Source: Streptomyces seoulensis (GTDB taxonomy: Bacteria > Actinomycetota > Actinomycetes > Streptomycetales > Streptomycetaceae). From it: a DNA stretch of 64,000 nucleotides. Positions 34,683-43,316 of this stretch are shown here, one piece after another (positions within the stretch are counted from its first letter, which is position 1; each line of letters starts with the position of its first letter). Under the pieces are notes generated by a model that saw only the letters and a list, made by a program, of their open reading frames with translations, did not search any database and was not told where the DNA came from. The DNA lies in contig NZ_AP025667.1 in NCBI RefSeq assembly GCF_022846655.1, forward strand, positions 5,865,001 through 5,929,000. Direction: 5' to 3'. Position numbers and translations under genes: made by a program.

Positions 34683-35174
34683 ATGAACAAGCCGTACCCG
34701 CAGCCCGGCGAGACCCCGCAGTGGGGCCCCGGGCAGCCCCCGGCGACGCCCGGCTACGGCTACCCGGCGTATCCGCCGCCGCAGCAGCCCGCCGGGTACG
34801 GCTTCCCGCAGCAGACCGCCCCTCCGGGAGCCCCGCTGCTGGCTCTCGGGGATATCACGGTGGTCGGCGACCAGATCATCACCCCGGCGGGGACGTTGCC
34901 CCTGCGGGGCGCGGTCTGGAACGCCACCGACCTCTCCCACACCGAGGAGAAGATCCCGTCGCACGCCATCGTGCTGGCGATCGTCTTCTTCATCTTCTGC
35001 CTGCTGGGACTGTTCTTCCTCCTGATGAAGGAGAAGAAGACCACGGGCTACATCCAGGTCAGTGTGACCAGCGCGGGCCGGCACCACTCCACGATGATCC
35101 CGGCCCACCGACAGGACGCCTTCCAGGCGGTCATGGCTCAGGTCGCCTACGCGCGGTCGCTGAGCGGGATGTGA
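34683..35174 (+). CDS. Membrane protein with Pro/Tyr-rich N-terminus
   Basis: A 163-residue protein with no family I can name. The first 60 residues are Pro/Gly/Tyr/Gln-rich (QPGETPQWGPGQPPATPGYG), followed by a small beta-rich cytoplasmic segment (ITVVGDQIITPAGTLPL). A single hydrophobic segment follows (HAIVLAIVFFIFCLLGLFFLL, about residues 98-118). The C-terminal ~45 residues are soluble. ATG 34683 has GGGGG upstream; GTG 34662 would add seven residues. The layout is typical of streptomycete DUF-type membrane proteins. Confidence 0.75.
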   Translation: MNKPYPQPGETPQWGPGQPPATPGYGYPAYPPPQQPAGYGFPQQTAPPGAPLLALGDITVVGDQIITPAGTLPLRGAVWNATDLSHTEEKIPSHAIVLAIVFFIFCLLGLFFLLMKEKKTTGYIQVSVTSAGRHHSTMIPAHRQDAFQAVMAQVAYARSLSGM

Positions 35175-35267
35175 TCCGCCGCGCCGTCTCGGCTCAACGA
35201 GTGATCAAGCAACCCCTGTACGGGCGGCCCGCCCCGCTGGGCCGGGAGACCCCCCTAGCCTGACGGA

Positions 35268-35678
35268 ATGTCAGACGACGAAGCGCATGAGCTGCTGGGG
35301 TTCGACAACGCGGTGCTGCCCGTAGGGGATGTCGGGGAGGCCGTCGGGTTCTACGAGCGGGCCGGTTTCACCGTGGGGTTCCGGTTCGACGAGGGCGGGA
35401 TCGCGCTGCTGAGGGTGGGCGGGGAGACGCCCGGCATCCTGTTGCGGTTCGAGGAGGGGCTCGGGCACCGGCCGCCCTCCTGGCCCTCGCCACGCCTGTG
35501 GCTGGAGGTGCCGGACGCGCGGGCGGCGGCGCGGCGGATGGCGGAGGGCGGCTTCGAGCCGCTGGACGAGGCGATGTCGACGGCGACCGGGCGGACCGTC
35601 GAGTTCGCCGACCCCTGGGGCAACATCTTCGGCTTCACCGACTACACCAAGCGCCCCGAACTCGCCCGCAGGGCTTGA
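35268..35678 (+). CDS. VOC (glyoxalase/bleomycin resistance) superfamily protein
   Basis: A 136-residue single-module VOC protein with the expected beta-alpha-beta-beta-beta pattern. The N-terminal FDNAVLPVGDVGEAVGFYERAGF and the final EFADPWGNIFGFTDY supply the fold's metal-ligand Glu and the conserved DPxGN turn. It could bind a drug, act as a dioxygenase or be an antidote. The ATG has no RBS and TAGCCT lies six bases upstream, so the mRNA is probably leaderless. Confidence 0.88.
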   Translation: MSDDEAHELLGFDNAVLPVGDVGEAVGFYERAGFTVGFRFDEGGIALLRVGGETPGILLRFEEGLGHRPPSWPSPRLWLEVPDARAAARRMAEGGFEPLDEAMSTATGRTVEFADPWGNIFGFTDYTKRPELARRA

Positions 35679-35701
35679 GATCCGGGCCTCACCTCTCTTG
35701 G

Positions 35702-35760
35702 TTGAACACGTTCAAAAACAGGGCTACAGTCATGCCTGTCAGCGTTTTGAACGCGTTCAA
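35702..35760 (+). promoter_or_regulatory. Promoter with two TTGAAC-n2-GTTCAA operators
   Basis: TTGAACACGTTCAA (35702-35715) and TTGAACGCGTTCAA (35747-35760) are perfect palindromes 45 bases apart. The first TTGAAC is also a -35 hexamer, with a 17-base spacer to the -10 TACAGT at 35725-35730. The second operator lies in the leader before the DUF gene. The likely repressor is the TetR regulator encoded at 36687-37415 in the same operon direction. Confidence 0.8.
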
Positions 35761-35773
35761 GAAGGGGTGGGGC

Positions 35774-36181
35774 ATGGACCGCACCGTCATCGCCTATGTG
35801 ATCTACCTGGCCGTCAGCATCGGGCTGACCGTCTGGGTGGCCCGGACGCTCAGCCGCAACGGCCGGGTCTTCCTGGCCGACGTGCTGCACGGCAACGAGA
35901 AGCTCGCCGACGCCGTCAACCACCTTCTGGTGGTGGGCTTCTACCTCGTCAACCTCGGCTTCGTGACGCTCTACCTGAGCGACGACGGCACCATCGACGA
36001 CACCCGGGGCGTCTTCGAGGCCCTGTCGGCCAAGCTCGGCGTGGTGCTGCTGGTGCTCGGCGCGATGCACCTGGGCAACGTCTTCGTGCTCAACAAGATC
36101 CGCCGGCGCGGCCTGATGGAGCGGGAGACGCAGCCGCCGGTCGCCCCGCAGGGCTGGGTGCCGCCGACGGCCGGGGCGTGA
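35774..36181 (+). CDS. Small membrane protein (four hydrophobic segments)
   Basis: A 135-residue membrane protein beginning MDRTVIAYVIYLAVSIGLTV, with hydrophobic stretches at about 5-25, 45-70, 85-105 and a shorter one. The family is not one I can name. It is the first gene of a small operon driven by a promoter with two TetR-type operators and coupled to a DCC/DUF393 protein by a GTGA overlap. It may be a partner or carrier of the DCC protein. Confidence 0.8.
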   Translation: MDRTVIAYVIYLAVSIGLTVWVARTLSRNGRVFLADVLHGNEKLADAVNHLLVVGFYLVNLGFVTLYLSDDGTIDDTRGVFEALSAKLGVVLLVLGAMHLGNVFVLNKIRRRGLMERETQPPVAPQGWVPPTAGA

Positions 36182-36675
36182 GCACCGTGGCCACCGCGGC
36201 GGACCGGGGCGTCACGAGCGCCCCGGTCCGGGGGCTGACGGTCCTCTACGACGCCGAGTGCGCCCTCTGCACCCACCTGCGCGACTGGCTCGTGAGGCAG
36301 TCGCAGTTGGTGCCGCTGGAGCTGGTGCCCGCCGGGTCGGCCGAGGCCCGCACGCGGTTCCCCGGCATCGACCCCGCCCGCACCCTGGAGGAGGTCACCG
36401 TGATCGGGGACTCCGGCCAGGTGTACCGGGGCACGGCGGCCTGGATCGTCGTGCTGTGGGCGCTGCGCGAGCACCGCCCGCTGGCACACCGCCTCAGCTC
36501 GCCGACCGGCGCGGTGCTGGCGCGGGGGGCGGTGCTGGCGGCGGCCAGGTACCGGGGAGCGCAGTGGGGCGGGCGCAGGACGTACAGCCGGGCGGACGGC
36601 TGGCGGTACGAGCCCGACGCGGGCTGGGTGTACGAGCCCCCGTCCTGCGCCGACGGCGCCTGCCCCACTGGTTAG
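36178..36675 (+). CDS. DCC family (DUF393) thiol-oxidoreductase-like protein
   Basis: A 165-residue DUF393/DCC protein with the hallmark DxxCxxC motif (YDAECALC) near residue 30 and the central LELVPAG segment. Members are suspected thiol-disulfide oxidoreductases. Its GTG 36178 overlaps the TGA of the preceding gene, so the two are co-translated. The C-terminal extension is rich in Arg/Tyr/Gly. It sits directly before a TetR gene with only 11 bases between, which suggests a three-gene regulated unit. Confidence 0.85.
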   Translation: MSTVATAADRGVTSAPVRGLTVLYDAECALCTHLRDWLVRQSQLVPLELVPAGSAEARTRFPGIDPARTLEEVTVIGDSGQVYRGTAAWIVVLWALREHRPLAHRLSSPTGAVLARGAVLAAARYRGAQWGGRRTYSRADGWRYEPDAGWVYEPPSCADGACPTG

Positions 36676-36686
36676 GCTCTCCTATC

Positions 36687-37415
36687 GTGCCCGCGAAGAA
36701 CGACGGCCCCGAGGCCGGACCACAGAGCAAGTCGGAGCAGACCCGTGCGCTGATCCTCGAGACCGCGATGCGGCTGTTCCAGGAGAACGGCTACGACAAG
36801 ACCACGATGCGGGCCATCGCCAAGGAGGCGGGAGTCTCCGTCGGCAACGCCTACTACTACTTCGCGGGCAAGGAGCACCTGATCCAGGGCTTCTACGACC
36901 GGATCGCCGCCGAGCACCAGGTGGCGGTCCGGTCGGTGCTGGACGAGGAGTCCGATCTGGAGGCCCGGCTCGCGGGCGTCCTGACCGCGTGGCTGGACAT
37001 CGCCGAGCCGTACCACGAGTTCGCCGTGCAGTTCTTCAAGAACGCGGCCGACCCGGACAGCCCGCTCAGCCCCTTCTCACCGGAGAGCGAGCACGCCCGC
37101 GAGCAGGCGATCAGCGTGCACCGGGAGGTGCTGGCGGGCTCGAAGTCCAAGGTCTCCCCCGAGCTCCGGGACGCCCTGCCCGAACTGATGTGGCTCTCCC
37201 AGATGGGCCTGGTCCTGTACTGGGTCTTCGACCGTACGGAGAACCGTGAGCGCAGCTACCGCCTGGCGCGACGCGGCGCCCGCCTGACCTCGCGGGGCGT
37301 GGCCCTGTCCCGCTTCCGGGTCCTGCGCCCGCTGGTCCTGGAGGTCCACGAGCTCTTCAACGACTTCCTGCCGGGCATGACGAAGGCCCTCCCTGCGCCG
37401 CGCGGCCGAAGCTGA
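36687..37415 (+). CDS. TetR-family regulator of the adjacent DUF/DCC operon
   Basis: A 242-residue regulator. The helix-turn-helix is at about residues 38-62 (TTMRAIAKEAGVSVGNAYYYF) and the rest is a ligand-binding domain with many acidic and Leu-rich helices. GTG 36687 follows TAGGCT by eight bases, giving a likely leaderless transcript of its own; it may also be read from the upstream promoter. The palindromes at 35702-35760 match a TetR-type site and lie upstream of the two genes just before it. Ligand is unknown. Confidence 0.88.
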   Translation: MPAKNDGPEAGPQSKSEQTRALILETAMRLFQENGYDKTTMRAIAKEAGVSVGNAYYYFAGKEHLIQGFYDRIAAEHQVAVRSVLDEESDLEARLAGVLTAWLDIAEPYHEFAVQFFKNAADPDSPLSPFSPESEHAREQAISVHREVLAGSKSKVSPELRDALPELMWLSQMGLVLYWVFDRTENRERSYRLARRGARLTSRGVALSRFRVLRPLVLEVHELFNDFLPGMTKALPAPRGRS

Positions 37416-37510
37416 TTCCGCCCCGCGCGGCAGGTCATCCCTGCGCAGGGCGGGGGTACACGGTGGGGGCCCGAACACTTCGCATACTTCGCACGAGAGT
37501 GGTGCCCCTC

Positions 37511-38008
37511 ATGGCCGAGACCCAGGACGTCGTCGAACTCATCCTCCTTGACCACCGCCGTATGGAGGACCTGTTCCGGCAGATGCGCAGCGTCGAGGCC
37601 GACCGGGCCGGGGCGCTCAAGGAGTTCGCCGATCTGCTGGTGGCGCACGCGCTGGCGGAGGAGGCGGAGGTCTACCCCGCCCTGAAGCGGTACCGGAACA
37701 TCGACGACGAAGAGGTCGAGCACGGCGAGCACGAGCACGACGAGGGGAACGAGGCCCTGCTGAACCTGCTGGAGGTGAAGGAGGTCGGCTCCGAGGACTG
37801 GAACTCCAAGCTGGAGGAGCTGGTGGAGGCCATCACCCACCACACCGACGAGGAGGAACGCACCATCCTCAACGGCGCCCGCGAGAACGTGCCGATGCCG
37901 CGTCGCGAGGAGCTGGGCGCGGCCTTCGTCGCGGACCGCGACCACCGCCTCAAGGACGAGCCGGGCTCGGTCGAGAACCTGCGCCGCATCGTCGGCTCCT
38001 CCGACTGA
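37511..38008 (+). CDS. Hemerythrin HHE-domain protein
   Basis: A 165-residue four-helix protein with a hemerythrin-type di-iron site. The spaced ligands are visible as DHRRMEDLF, HALAEEAEVYP, HGEHEHDEGNE and HHTDEEE. Such proteins bind oxygen or nitric oxide or repair iron-sulfur centres. ATG 37511 follows a GAGAGTGG site; GTG 37502 is possible. It stands alone with the convergent small gene three bases away. Confidence 0.9.
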   Translation: MAETQDVVELILLDHRRMEDLFRQMRSVEADRAGALKEFADLLVAHALAEEAEVYPALKRYRNIDDEEVEHGEHEHDEGNEALLNLLEVKEVGSEDWNSKLEELVEAITHHTDEEERTILNGARENVPMPRREELGAAFVADRDHRLKDEPGSVENLRRIVGSSD

Positions 38009-38010
38009 AG

Positions 38011-38340
38011 TCAGCCGTGCAGGAGGTCCCGCATCTCCCAGGAGTGGCCGGGGTCGTGGCCGTCGAAGAGCCGGCACACGTCGTCGTCCCCGGCCGGGGC
38101 CTCGCAGGGCCCCAGCCGGACGAACGTGTACCGGTCGCCGCCCCACCGCACCCATAGCTGCGCTGCCCTGTCGATCTCGGCCAGATGGTCGGCGTGGAGG
38201 CCCTCGTGGGTGGCTTCCAGCTCGCAGGTGGCGTGTGTCAGTTCGTGCGGGGGCAGGTCGGCCGGGTCCTCCCCCGCGTCCCGGAGGTGCCGGATCAACT
38301 CGTCGCGGGGTGGCCGGCCGGTCTGGTTGCAGTGCCTCAT
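38011..38340 (-). CDS. Small uncharacterised protein
   Basis: A 109-residue frame with ATG at 38340 (GAGG upstream), or GTG at 38382 overlapping the TGA of the next gene (GTGA). It contains MRHCNQTG, an Asp/Glu/His-rich centre (THATCELEATHEGLHADHLAEID) and a C-terminal acidic segment ending with a WEMRDLLHG tail. Four Cys/His clusters may bind metal. It has no family I recognise. The gene pair with 38379-38609 lies next to the XRE-DUF397 module. Confidence 0.6.
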   Translation of the reverse strand: MRHCNQTGRPPRDELIRHLRDAGEDPADLPPHELTHATCELEATHEGLHADHLAEIDRAAQLWVRWGGDRYTFVRLGPCEAPAGDDDVCRLFDGHDPGHSWEMRDLLHG

Positions 38341-38378
38341 GGCGTGAGGGCCTCCTCGAAGTCGTCGTCGGGTTCGCG

Positions 38379-38609
38379 TCACAGGTACTCACCCCTGCTC
38401 CGGGCGTTCGCGCGAGCGGTCAGGGCCCGTAATCGCTGCTCGGGGGTGGCCGGACGCGTGTCCTGGGGACGGACGGTCCATTCGGTCCCACCGGTGGCGG
38501 GCCGCAGCGACCAGAGCCCGGCCCACTCCCCGCGGAACTCCCCCACGCGGTCGTCCACGTCCACCAAGAGGGTTCCGACGGGCGGGGGTTGAGGGGGTTC
38601 GTCCAGCAC
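38379..38609 (-). CDS. Small uncharacterised protein (76 aa)
   Basis: A 76-residue frame with GTG at 38609 and a good GAGAGGAA site. It is Pro/Arg-rich with DDRVGEFRGEWAGLWSLRP in the middle and a basic C-terminus. Its stop overlaps the alternative start of the next small gene (GTGA), so the two may form an operon. It is divergent from the XRE regulator. It is supported by position and ribosome binding site but has no recognisable family. Confidence 0.55.
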   Translation of the reverse strand: MLDEPPQPPPVGTLLVDVDDRVGEFRGEWAGLWSLRPATGGTEWTVRPQDTRPATPEQRLRALTARANARSRGEYL

Positions 38610-38718
38610 GGGATCGTTCCTCTCCGTAGCGAATCCACTACCAAGGGAAGTCAGCGTGGCTTAGAGTTGGGCTGTCTTCAACTTGCGCTATTTGCACGGA
38701 TAGTTGGGATGGTGACTG

Positions 38719-39546
38719 TTGAACCGGAAAGAGCTGGAGCCCGATAGGTCGCCCGGAGCAGCCTTCGGACAGCGTCTGCGCAGCCTGCGGGACGAGCGAG
38801 GCTGGACGCAGGACGAACTGGCGGAGCGGATGGGGTATTCGGGCACTCACATCTCGGCCGTGGAAACTGGTCGCCGCTCCCCAACTCCCCACTTCGCGCA
38901 GAGCGTCGACAAGGCGTTCGGAACCGGTGATCGGTTCGAGCGCCAGGGGCGAGCCGTGCGCAACACCGGCCTGCTGGAGGGGTTTCCGGAGTACGTCCCG
39001 CACGAGAAGAGAGCAGTGGAAATCAGGCTCTTCGAACTGGGGATCATTCCTGGCCTGCTCCAGACGCCGGAGTATGCCGCTGCCATCACGACCGGAGCCG
39101 TCCGGCGTGGAGCGATCACGGAGCAACAGGCCGAGGAGCGGCTGGCGTTACTCGCACAACGGCGGGCAGCGCTGGAGCGCACTCCGCCACCGCTGGTGTT
39201 CGTGGTTCTCGACGAGAGTTGCCTCAGGAGGATCGTCGGCGGCCCCGAAGTCATGGAAGCGCAGCTCGCCAAGCTTCTCGACTTCGCCGAACTACCCACC
39301 AGCGTGCTCCAAGTGGCGCCGTTCGACCTCGGTGAGCGACGAGCGTTCGACCTGCCGGTCCACCTGCTGACCCTGGCCGACAGGGCCAACCTCGCCTACG
39401 CGGAGTCGGCCCAGCGAGGGCATCTGATGCGCGAAACCGCTCCGGTCGTGGCGATGCTGACGGCCTACCATCAACTGCAGGCTGAAGCGCTGTCGCAGGC
39501 GGCTTCCGTGGCCATGATCGAACAGATTCGAAAGGGCACACCGTGA
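38719..39546 (+). CDS. XRE-type regulator with DUF5753, containing a TTA codon
   Basis: A 275-residue regulator with an N-terminal helix-turn-helix (about residues 17-70, LRSLRDERGWTQDELAERM) and a C-terminal DUF5753-type effector domain. It is the partner of the downstream DUF397 protein, as in Scr1-BldB-like or Wbl-associated pairs in Streptomyces. The start is TTG 38719; the product MNRKELEPDRSPGAAF fits the family's usual N-terminus. Codon 144 is TTA (39148-39150), the rare bldA codon. The last four bases overlap the DUF397 start (GTGA). GC is lower than in neighbours, suggesting a mobile pair. Confidence 0.88.
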   Translation: MNRKELEPDRSPGAAFGQRLRSLRDERGWTQDELAERMGYSGTHISAVETGRRSPTPHFAQSVDKAFGTGDRFERQGRAVRNTGLLEGFPEYVPHEKRAVEIRLFELGIIPGLLQTPEYAAAITTGAVRRGAITEQQAEERLALLAQRRAALERTPPPLVFVVLDESCLRRIVGGPEVMEAQLAKLLDFAELPTSVLQVAPFDLGERRAFDLPVHLLTLADRANLAYAESAQRGHLMRETAPVVAMLTAYHQLQAEALSQAASVAMIEQIRKGTP

Positions 39547-39749
39547 GCGAGACCCCGAACTGGTTCAAGTCCTCCTACAGCAGCAACGGCGGCGCCTGCG
39601 TCGAGGTCGCCACCAACCTGCTCCCCACGCACGGCATCGTCCCCGTCCGTGACTCCAAGGTCCCCGCGGGCGCCGTACTGGAACTCCCCGCCGGTGCCTT
39701 CTCCGCCTTCGTGACCGGCGTCAAGGGCGGGGACTTCGGCACCGTCTGA
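39543..39749 (+). CDS. DUF397 domain protein, partner of the XRE regulator
   Basis: A 68-residue DUF397 protein (WFKSSYSSNGGACVEVAT near the start, and the VRDSKVPAGAVLELP middle). Such proteins pair with DUF5753 XRE proteins in actinomycetes and may antagonise or tune them. GTG 39543 overlaps the stop of the regulator. It is complete and of typical length. Confidence 0.9.
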   Translation: MSETPNWFKSSYSSNGGACVEVATNLLPTHGIVPVRDSKVPAGAVLELPAGAFSAFVTGVKGGDFGTV

Positions 39750-39882
39750 GACCGCCTCCGCGTAGGACGACAGAGCCTCGTCGCCCACGGGTGGCGAGGC
39801 TTCGCGGCGTGTCGGGGCGCACGGGCCGTACCGGGGCGTAAAGGTGTCCGCCTGGACGACCTACCACCTGGGAGAGCGAGCG

Positions 39883-40662
39883 ATGCCCGAAGTCACCACC
39901 CCCTACGCGACCGGCACACCCTGCTGGGTCGATCTGATGGCGCAGGACCAGCAGGCCGCGCTGGACTTCTACCGTGACCTGTTCGGCTGGCAGGGCGAAG
40001 CCGGTCCGCCCGAGTTCGGCGGCTACGCGGTCTGTGAGCTGGAGGACAGGGCCGTCGCCGGTATCGGCCCGACGATGGCCCCCGAGGGCTCGTCGGAACC
40101 CCCCACCGTGTGGACGAGCTATCTGGCCACCACGGACGCGGTGGCCACCCAGGACCAGATCGTCGCGGCGGGCGGCACGCTGCTGGCGCCGGTGATGGAG
40201 GTCGGCAGCCTGGGCCGGATGCTGGTCGCCGCCGACCCGCAGGGCGCGGTGTTCGGCGTATGGCAGCCGGGCGAGTTCTTCGGCGCGGGCGTGGTCAACG
40301 AGCCGGGCGCGCTGACCTGGAACGAGCTGCACACCAGCGACGTGGAGGCCGCCACCGCCTTCTACGGCGAGGCGTTCGGCATCGAGATCATGCCGGCCGA
40401 GGGCCACGACTCCTACTGGGAGCTGCACGTCGGCGGCCGTACGGTCGGCGGCGCCACCCTCCTCGCCAACGACCCGCCGGGCACCCCGGCCCACTGGCTG
40501 ACGTACTTCGCGGTCGACGACGTGGACTCCACGGTGGACGCCCTGGTCCGGCGCGACGGCAACGTCCTCGTGCCGCCGTTCGACATGGCGGCCGGCCGTA
40601 TGACCGTGGTCACCGACCCGCAGGGCGCCCCGTTCGCGATGATCCAGCCGAACATGCCCTGA
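39883..40662 (+). CDS. Two-module VOC (glyoxalase-like) protein
   Basis: A 259-residue protein with two tandem VOC modules (about residues 5-120 and 130-255). Each has the WxDL or WNELHTSDVEAATAFY start and a VTDPQGAPFAMIQ or AADPQGAVFGVWQ end. The arrangement is that of CFP32-like proteins. The start is ATG 39883 with GGGAG upstream. The substrate is unknown. Confidence 0.88.
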   Translation: MPEVTTPYATGTPCWVDLMAQDQQAALDFYRDLFGWQGEAGPPEFGGYAVCELEDRAVAGIGPTMAPEGSSEPPTVWTSYLATTDAVATQDQIVAAGGTLLAPVMEVGSLGRMLVAADPQGAVFGVWQPGEFFGAGVVNEPGALTWNELHTSDVEAATAFYGEAFGIEIMPAEGHDSYWELHVGGRTVGGATLLANDPPGTPAHWLTYFAVDDVDSTVDALVRRDGNVLVPPFDMAAGRMTVVTDPQGAPFAMIQPNMP

Positions 40663-40831
40663 TCCCCCGAGCCCCACAGCCCCGCCGGAACGCCCGGCCG
40701 GGGCCAGGGGCGCTCGGCCCGGCTTCAGCGGCCGGTCCGGGAACACGTGATCCGGTCTGCGGGGTTGCATCGACCGAGGGACGCGCCCGCCGCGTACTTC
40801 GACCACGACCTGATTCGCAGGAGGACTCTTC

Positions 40832-41665
40832 ATGGCTGACCGGCCCTTGACGCTCATGGCAGTGCACGCCCACCCCGACGACGAGGCCACCGGGACCGGA
40901 GGGGTCCTCGCGCTGTATGCGGCGGAGGGCATCCGGACGGTGCTGGTGACCTGTACCGACGGTGGGTGCGGGGACGGGCCGGGGGGTGTGAAGCCCGGCG
41001 AGGCCGGACATGACCCGGTGGCGGTCGCCCGGATGCGGCGGGACGAGCTCGAGGCGAGCTGCGAGGTCCTGAAGATCAGCGACCTGGAGATGCTGGACTA
41101 CGCCGACTCCGGGATGACGGGCTGGGCGAGCAACGACGCCCCCGACTCCTTCTGGCAGACCCCGGTGGAGGAAGGCGCGGCCCGCCTCGCGGAGCTGATG
41201 CGGCACTACCGCCCCGATGTGGTCGTCACCTATGACGAGAACGGTTTCTATGGGCACCCCGACCACATCCAGGCCCACCGCATCACCATGGCCGCGCTGG
41301 AGCTGACCGACCTGACCCCCAAGGTCTACTGGACCACCGTCCCCCGCTCGCAGATGGCCCGCTTCGGCGAGGTCATGCGCGAGTTCGCGGGCGACATGCC
41401 CGAGCCCGACCCCGCCGAGGCCGCCGCCCTGGCCGAGATCGGACTCCCCGACGACGAGATCACCACCTGGGTCGACACCACCCTCTACAGCGACCAGAAG
41501 TACGACGCCCTGGCCGCGCACGCCAGTCAGGGCGAGAACATCTTCTTCCTCAAGATGGGCAAGGAGAGGTTCGGCGAGCTGATGGGCACGGAGACCTTCG
41601 TACGGGTCCGGGACACCACCGGCGCCCCGACCCCGGAGGACGACCTCTTCGCCGGACTGCGCTGA
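40832..41665 (+). CDS. PIG-L (LmbE-like) family deacetylase
   Basis: A 277-residue zinc-dependent de-N-acetylase of the PIG-L family, which includes mycothiol biosynthesis MshB and amidase Mca. The metal-binding AHPDDE (residues 13-18) and the GHPDH motif (YGHPDHIQAHR) are intact. The missing MshB/Mca extra regions mean I do not assign either role. ATG 40832 is preceded by AGGAGG. It ends directly against the convergent metallophosphoesterase gene. Confidence 0.9.
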   Translation: MADRPLTLMAVHAHPDDEATGTGGVLALYAAEGIRTVLVTCTDGGCGDGPGGVKPGEAGHDPVAVARMRRDELEASCEVLKISDLEMLDYADSGMTGWASNDAPDSFWQTPVEEGAARLAELMRHYRPDVVVTYDENGFYGHPDHIQAHRITMAALELTDLTPKVYWTTVPRSQMARFGEVMREFAGDMPEPDPAEAAALAEIGLPDDEITTWVDTTLYSDQKYDALAAHASQGENIFFLKMGKERFGELMGTETFVRVRDTTGAPTPEDDLFAGLR

Positions 41666-42973
41666 CTACGCCTCGCGTGAGGCCAGTTCGATCACCGTGA
41701 TGTCCGACGGCGCGGCCACCCGCGTCGGCGGGCCCCACGCCCCCGCGCCCCGGCTGACGTAGAGCTGGGTGTCGCCGTAGCGCTCCAGGCCCGCCACCGT
41801 CGGGTTCGCCGCCTTCGCGATGAGGTTGCCGGGCCAGAGCTGGCCGCCGTGGGTGTGGCCGGAGAGCTGGAGGTCCACGTCGTAGCGGACGGCCTCGTGG
41901 ACCTGGACCGGCTGGTGGGCCATGAGGACGCAGGCCCGCGAGACGTCGCGGTCGCCGAGGGCCCTGGCGAAGTCCGGGCCGTGGCCCTCGCCCCGGCCCT
42001 GGAGGTCGTTCACCCCGGCCAGGTCGAAGTACGGCAGCTCGGTGCGGGCGTTCTCCAGTGGGCGCATGCCCAGGGTGCGGACCTCGTCCAGCCACTGCGC
42101 GGCGCCGGAGAAGTACTCGTGGTTGCCGGTGACGAAGTACGTGCCGAGCCGGGACTCCAGCCCCGCCAGCGGAGCCGCCGCCGGACCCAGGTTCTTGACG
42201 CTGCCGTCCACCAGGTCGCCGACGACCGCGATCATGTCCGGCTGGGTCGAGTTGATCGTGTCGACCACCGTCTGCGCGAAGTTCCGTCCCAGCACCGGGC
42301 CCAGGTGGATGTCGCTGACCACCGCGATGCGGAAGCCGTGCGCCGAGCGCGGGAGCTTGGCCAGCGGGACCGTCAGCCGCTTCACGCGCGGACCGCGCAG
42401 CACCCCGTACGTGCCCCAGCCGGTCGTACCCAGCGCCACCGCCGCGGCCGTGCCCCCGGCGACCCGGGAGACGAAGACGCGGCGGGAGAGGGCGGAGGCG
42501 GCGAGCGCCGTGGCCTCCGGGGCATCCTCGGCCGCGTCATCGGCCGCTGCTGAGGGTTCCGCCGGGGACGCCGTCCCCTCCCCCGCAGCCCGCCCCGCCG
42601 GAGGCGACAGCACCGGTACCCCCGCCAGCCCCGCGAGCACCGCCTCCCGCGTGGCGCGGCGCGCCCGCCGGGCCGCCCACACCCGCACCGGCTCGGTCGC
42701 GACCGTCGCCAGCAGCAGGTACAGGGCCAGGGCCATCCACAGGAACCCCGGCCAGGCCAGGGTCCGTTGGAGCCAGAAGGGGGCGCCGGAGCGTTCCGCG
42801 ACCAGGGCGGCGACCATCAGCACCGGGGCCGCGACGAAGAGCACCGTGCCCGCACGGCGGGCGGCCCCGCGCGGCCGGGTGGTGTCGCGGACCAGGCGGC
42901 GCCAGACGTACCAGTGGAGGCCCGCCACGAGGGCCAGTACGGCCAGGGCGACGAGCACGAAGACGATGACCAC
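41666..42973 (-). CDS. Membrane-anchored calcineurin-like metallophosphoesterase
   Basis: A 435-residue protein. The N-terminal ~115 residues form several hydrophobic segments, followed by an Ala/Glu/Pro-rich linker, another short hydrophobic stretch (a Tat-like RRVFVSRVAGG), and a metallophosphoesterase domain. Metal-ligand motifs are SDIHLGP, GDLVDG, GNHEYF and SGHTHGGQ. The layout is like YkuE-type metallophosphatases facing outside. GTG 42973 follows AGGGG. The physiological phosphoester is unknown; nothing in the neighbourhood fixes it. Confidence 0.88.
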   Translation of the reverse strand: MVIVFVLVALAVLALVAGLHWYVWRRLVRDTTRPRGAARRAGTVLFVAAPVLMVAALVAERSGAPFWLQRTLAWPGFLWMALALYLLLATVATEPVRVWAARRARRATREAVLAGLAGVPVLSPPAGRAAGEGTASPAEPSAAADDAAEDAPEATALAASALSRRVFVSRVAGGTAAAVALGTTGWGTYGVLRGPRVKRLTVPLAKLPRSAHGFRIAVVSDIHLGPVLGRNFAQTVVDTINSTQPDMIAVVGDLVDGSVKNLGPAAAPLAGLESRLGTYFVTGNHEYFSGAAQWLDEVRTLGMRPLENARTELPYFDLAGVNDLQGRGEGHGPDFARALGDRDVSRACVLMAHQPVQVHEAVRYDVDLQLSGHTHGGQLWPGNLIAKAANPTVAGLERYGDTQLYVSRGAGAWGPPTRVAAPSDITVIELASREA

Positions 42974-42985
42974 CCGACGTGTCCC

Positions 42986-43225
42986 CTATGACGTCCGACG
43001 CAATGCGCGCAGTCCGCGCAACCCGATGACCCCGACGACCGTCCCCAGTACGAAGGACACGACCGCCAGCAGCAGGTGCACCCAGAAGTAGGCCGTGGGA
43101 TGCCCGTCGTCGAAGGCGAGACCGCTGCCGTCCGCAACGAGATTCTTGACGAAAGTGACCCAGATGACCCAGCTCCACACCCCGAAGGCGAGCAGGAACC
43201 AGGAGACCGGGCGGCTGAGCTTCAT
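42986..43225 (-). CDS. SCO4848-family small membrane protein
   Basis: A 79-residue protein with two transmembrane segments and the conserved MKLSRPVSWFLLAFGVWSWV N-terminus of the streptomycete SCO4848 family. Its neighbour on the plus strand is the D-Ala-D-Ala carboxypeptidase, as recalled for S. coelicolor. ATG 43225. Function unknown. Confidence 0.85.
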   Translation of the reverse strand: MKLSRPVSWFLLAFGVWSWVIWVTFVKNLVADGSGLAFDDGHPTAYFWVHLLLAVVSFVLGTVVGVIGLRGLRALRRTS

Positions 43226-43316
43226 GAGTCCAGTATCGCCGCCCGCCGTCCGGTTCCGTGGCCGGGGTGGAGCGGGAGGCGGGACTTCACAGCCTGTGGC
43301 AGGTACGTTCTCGCTC

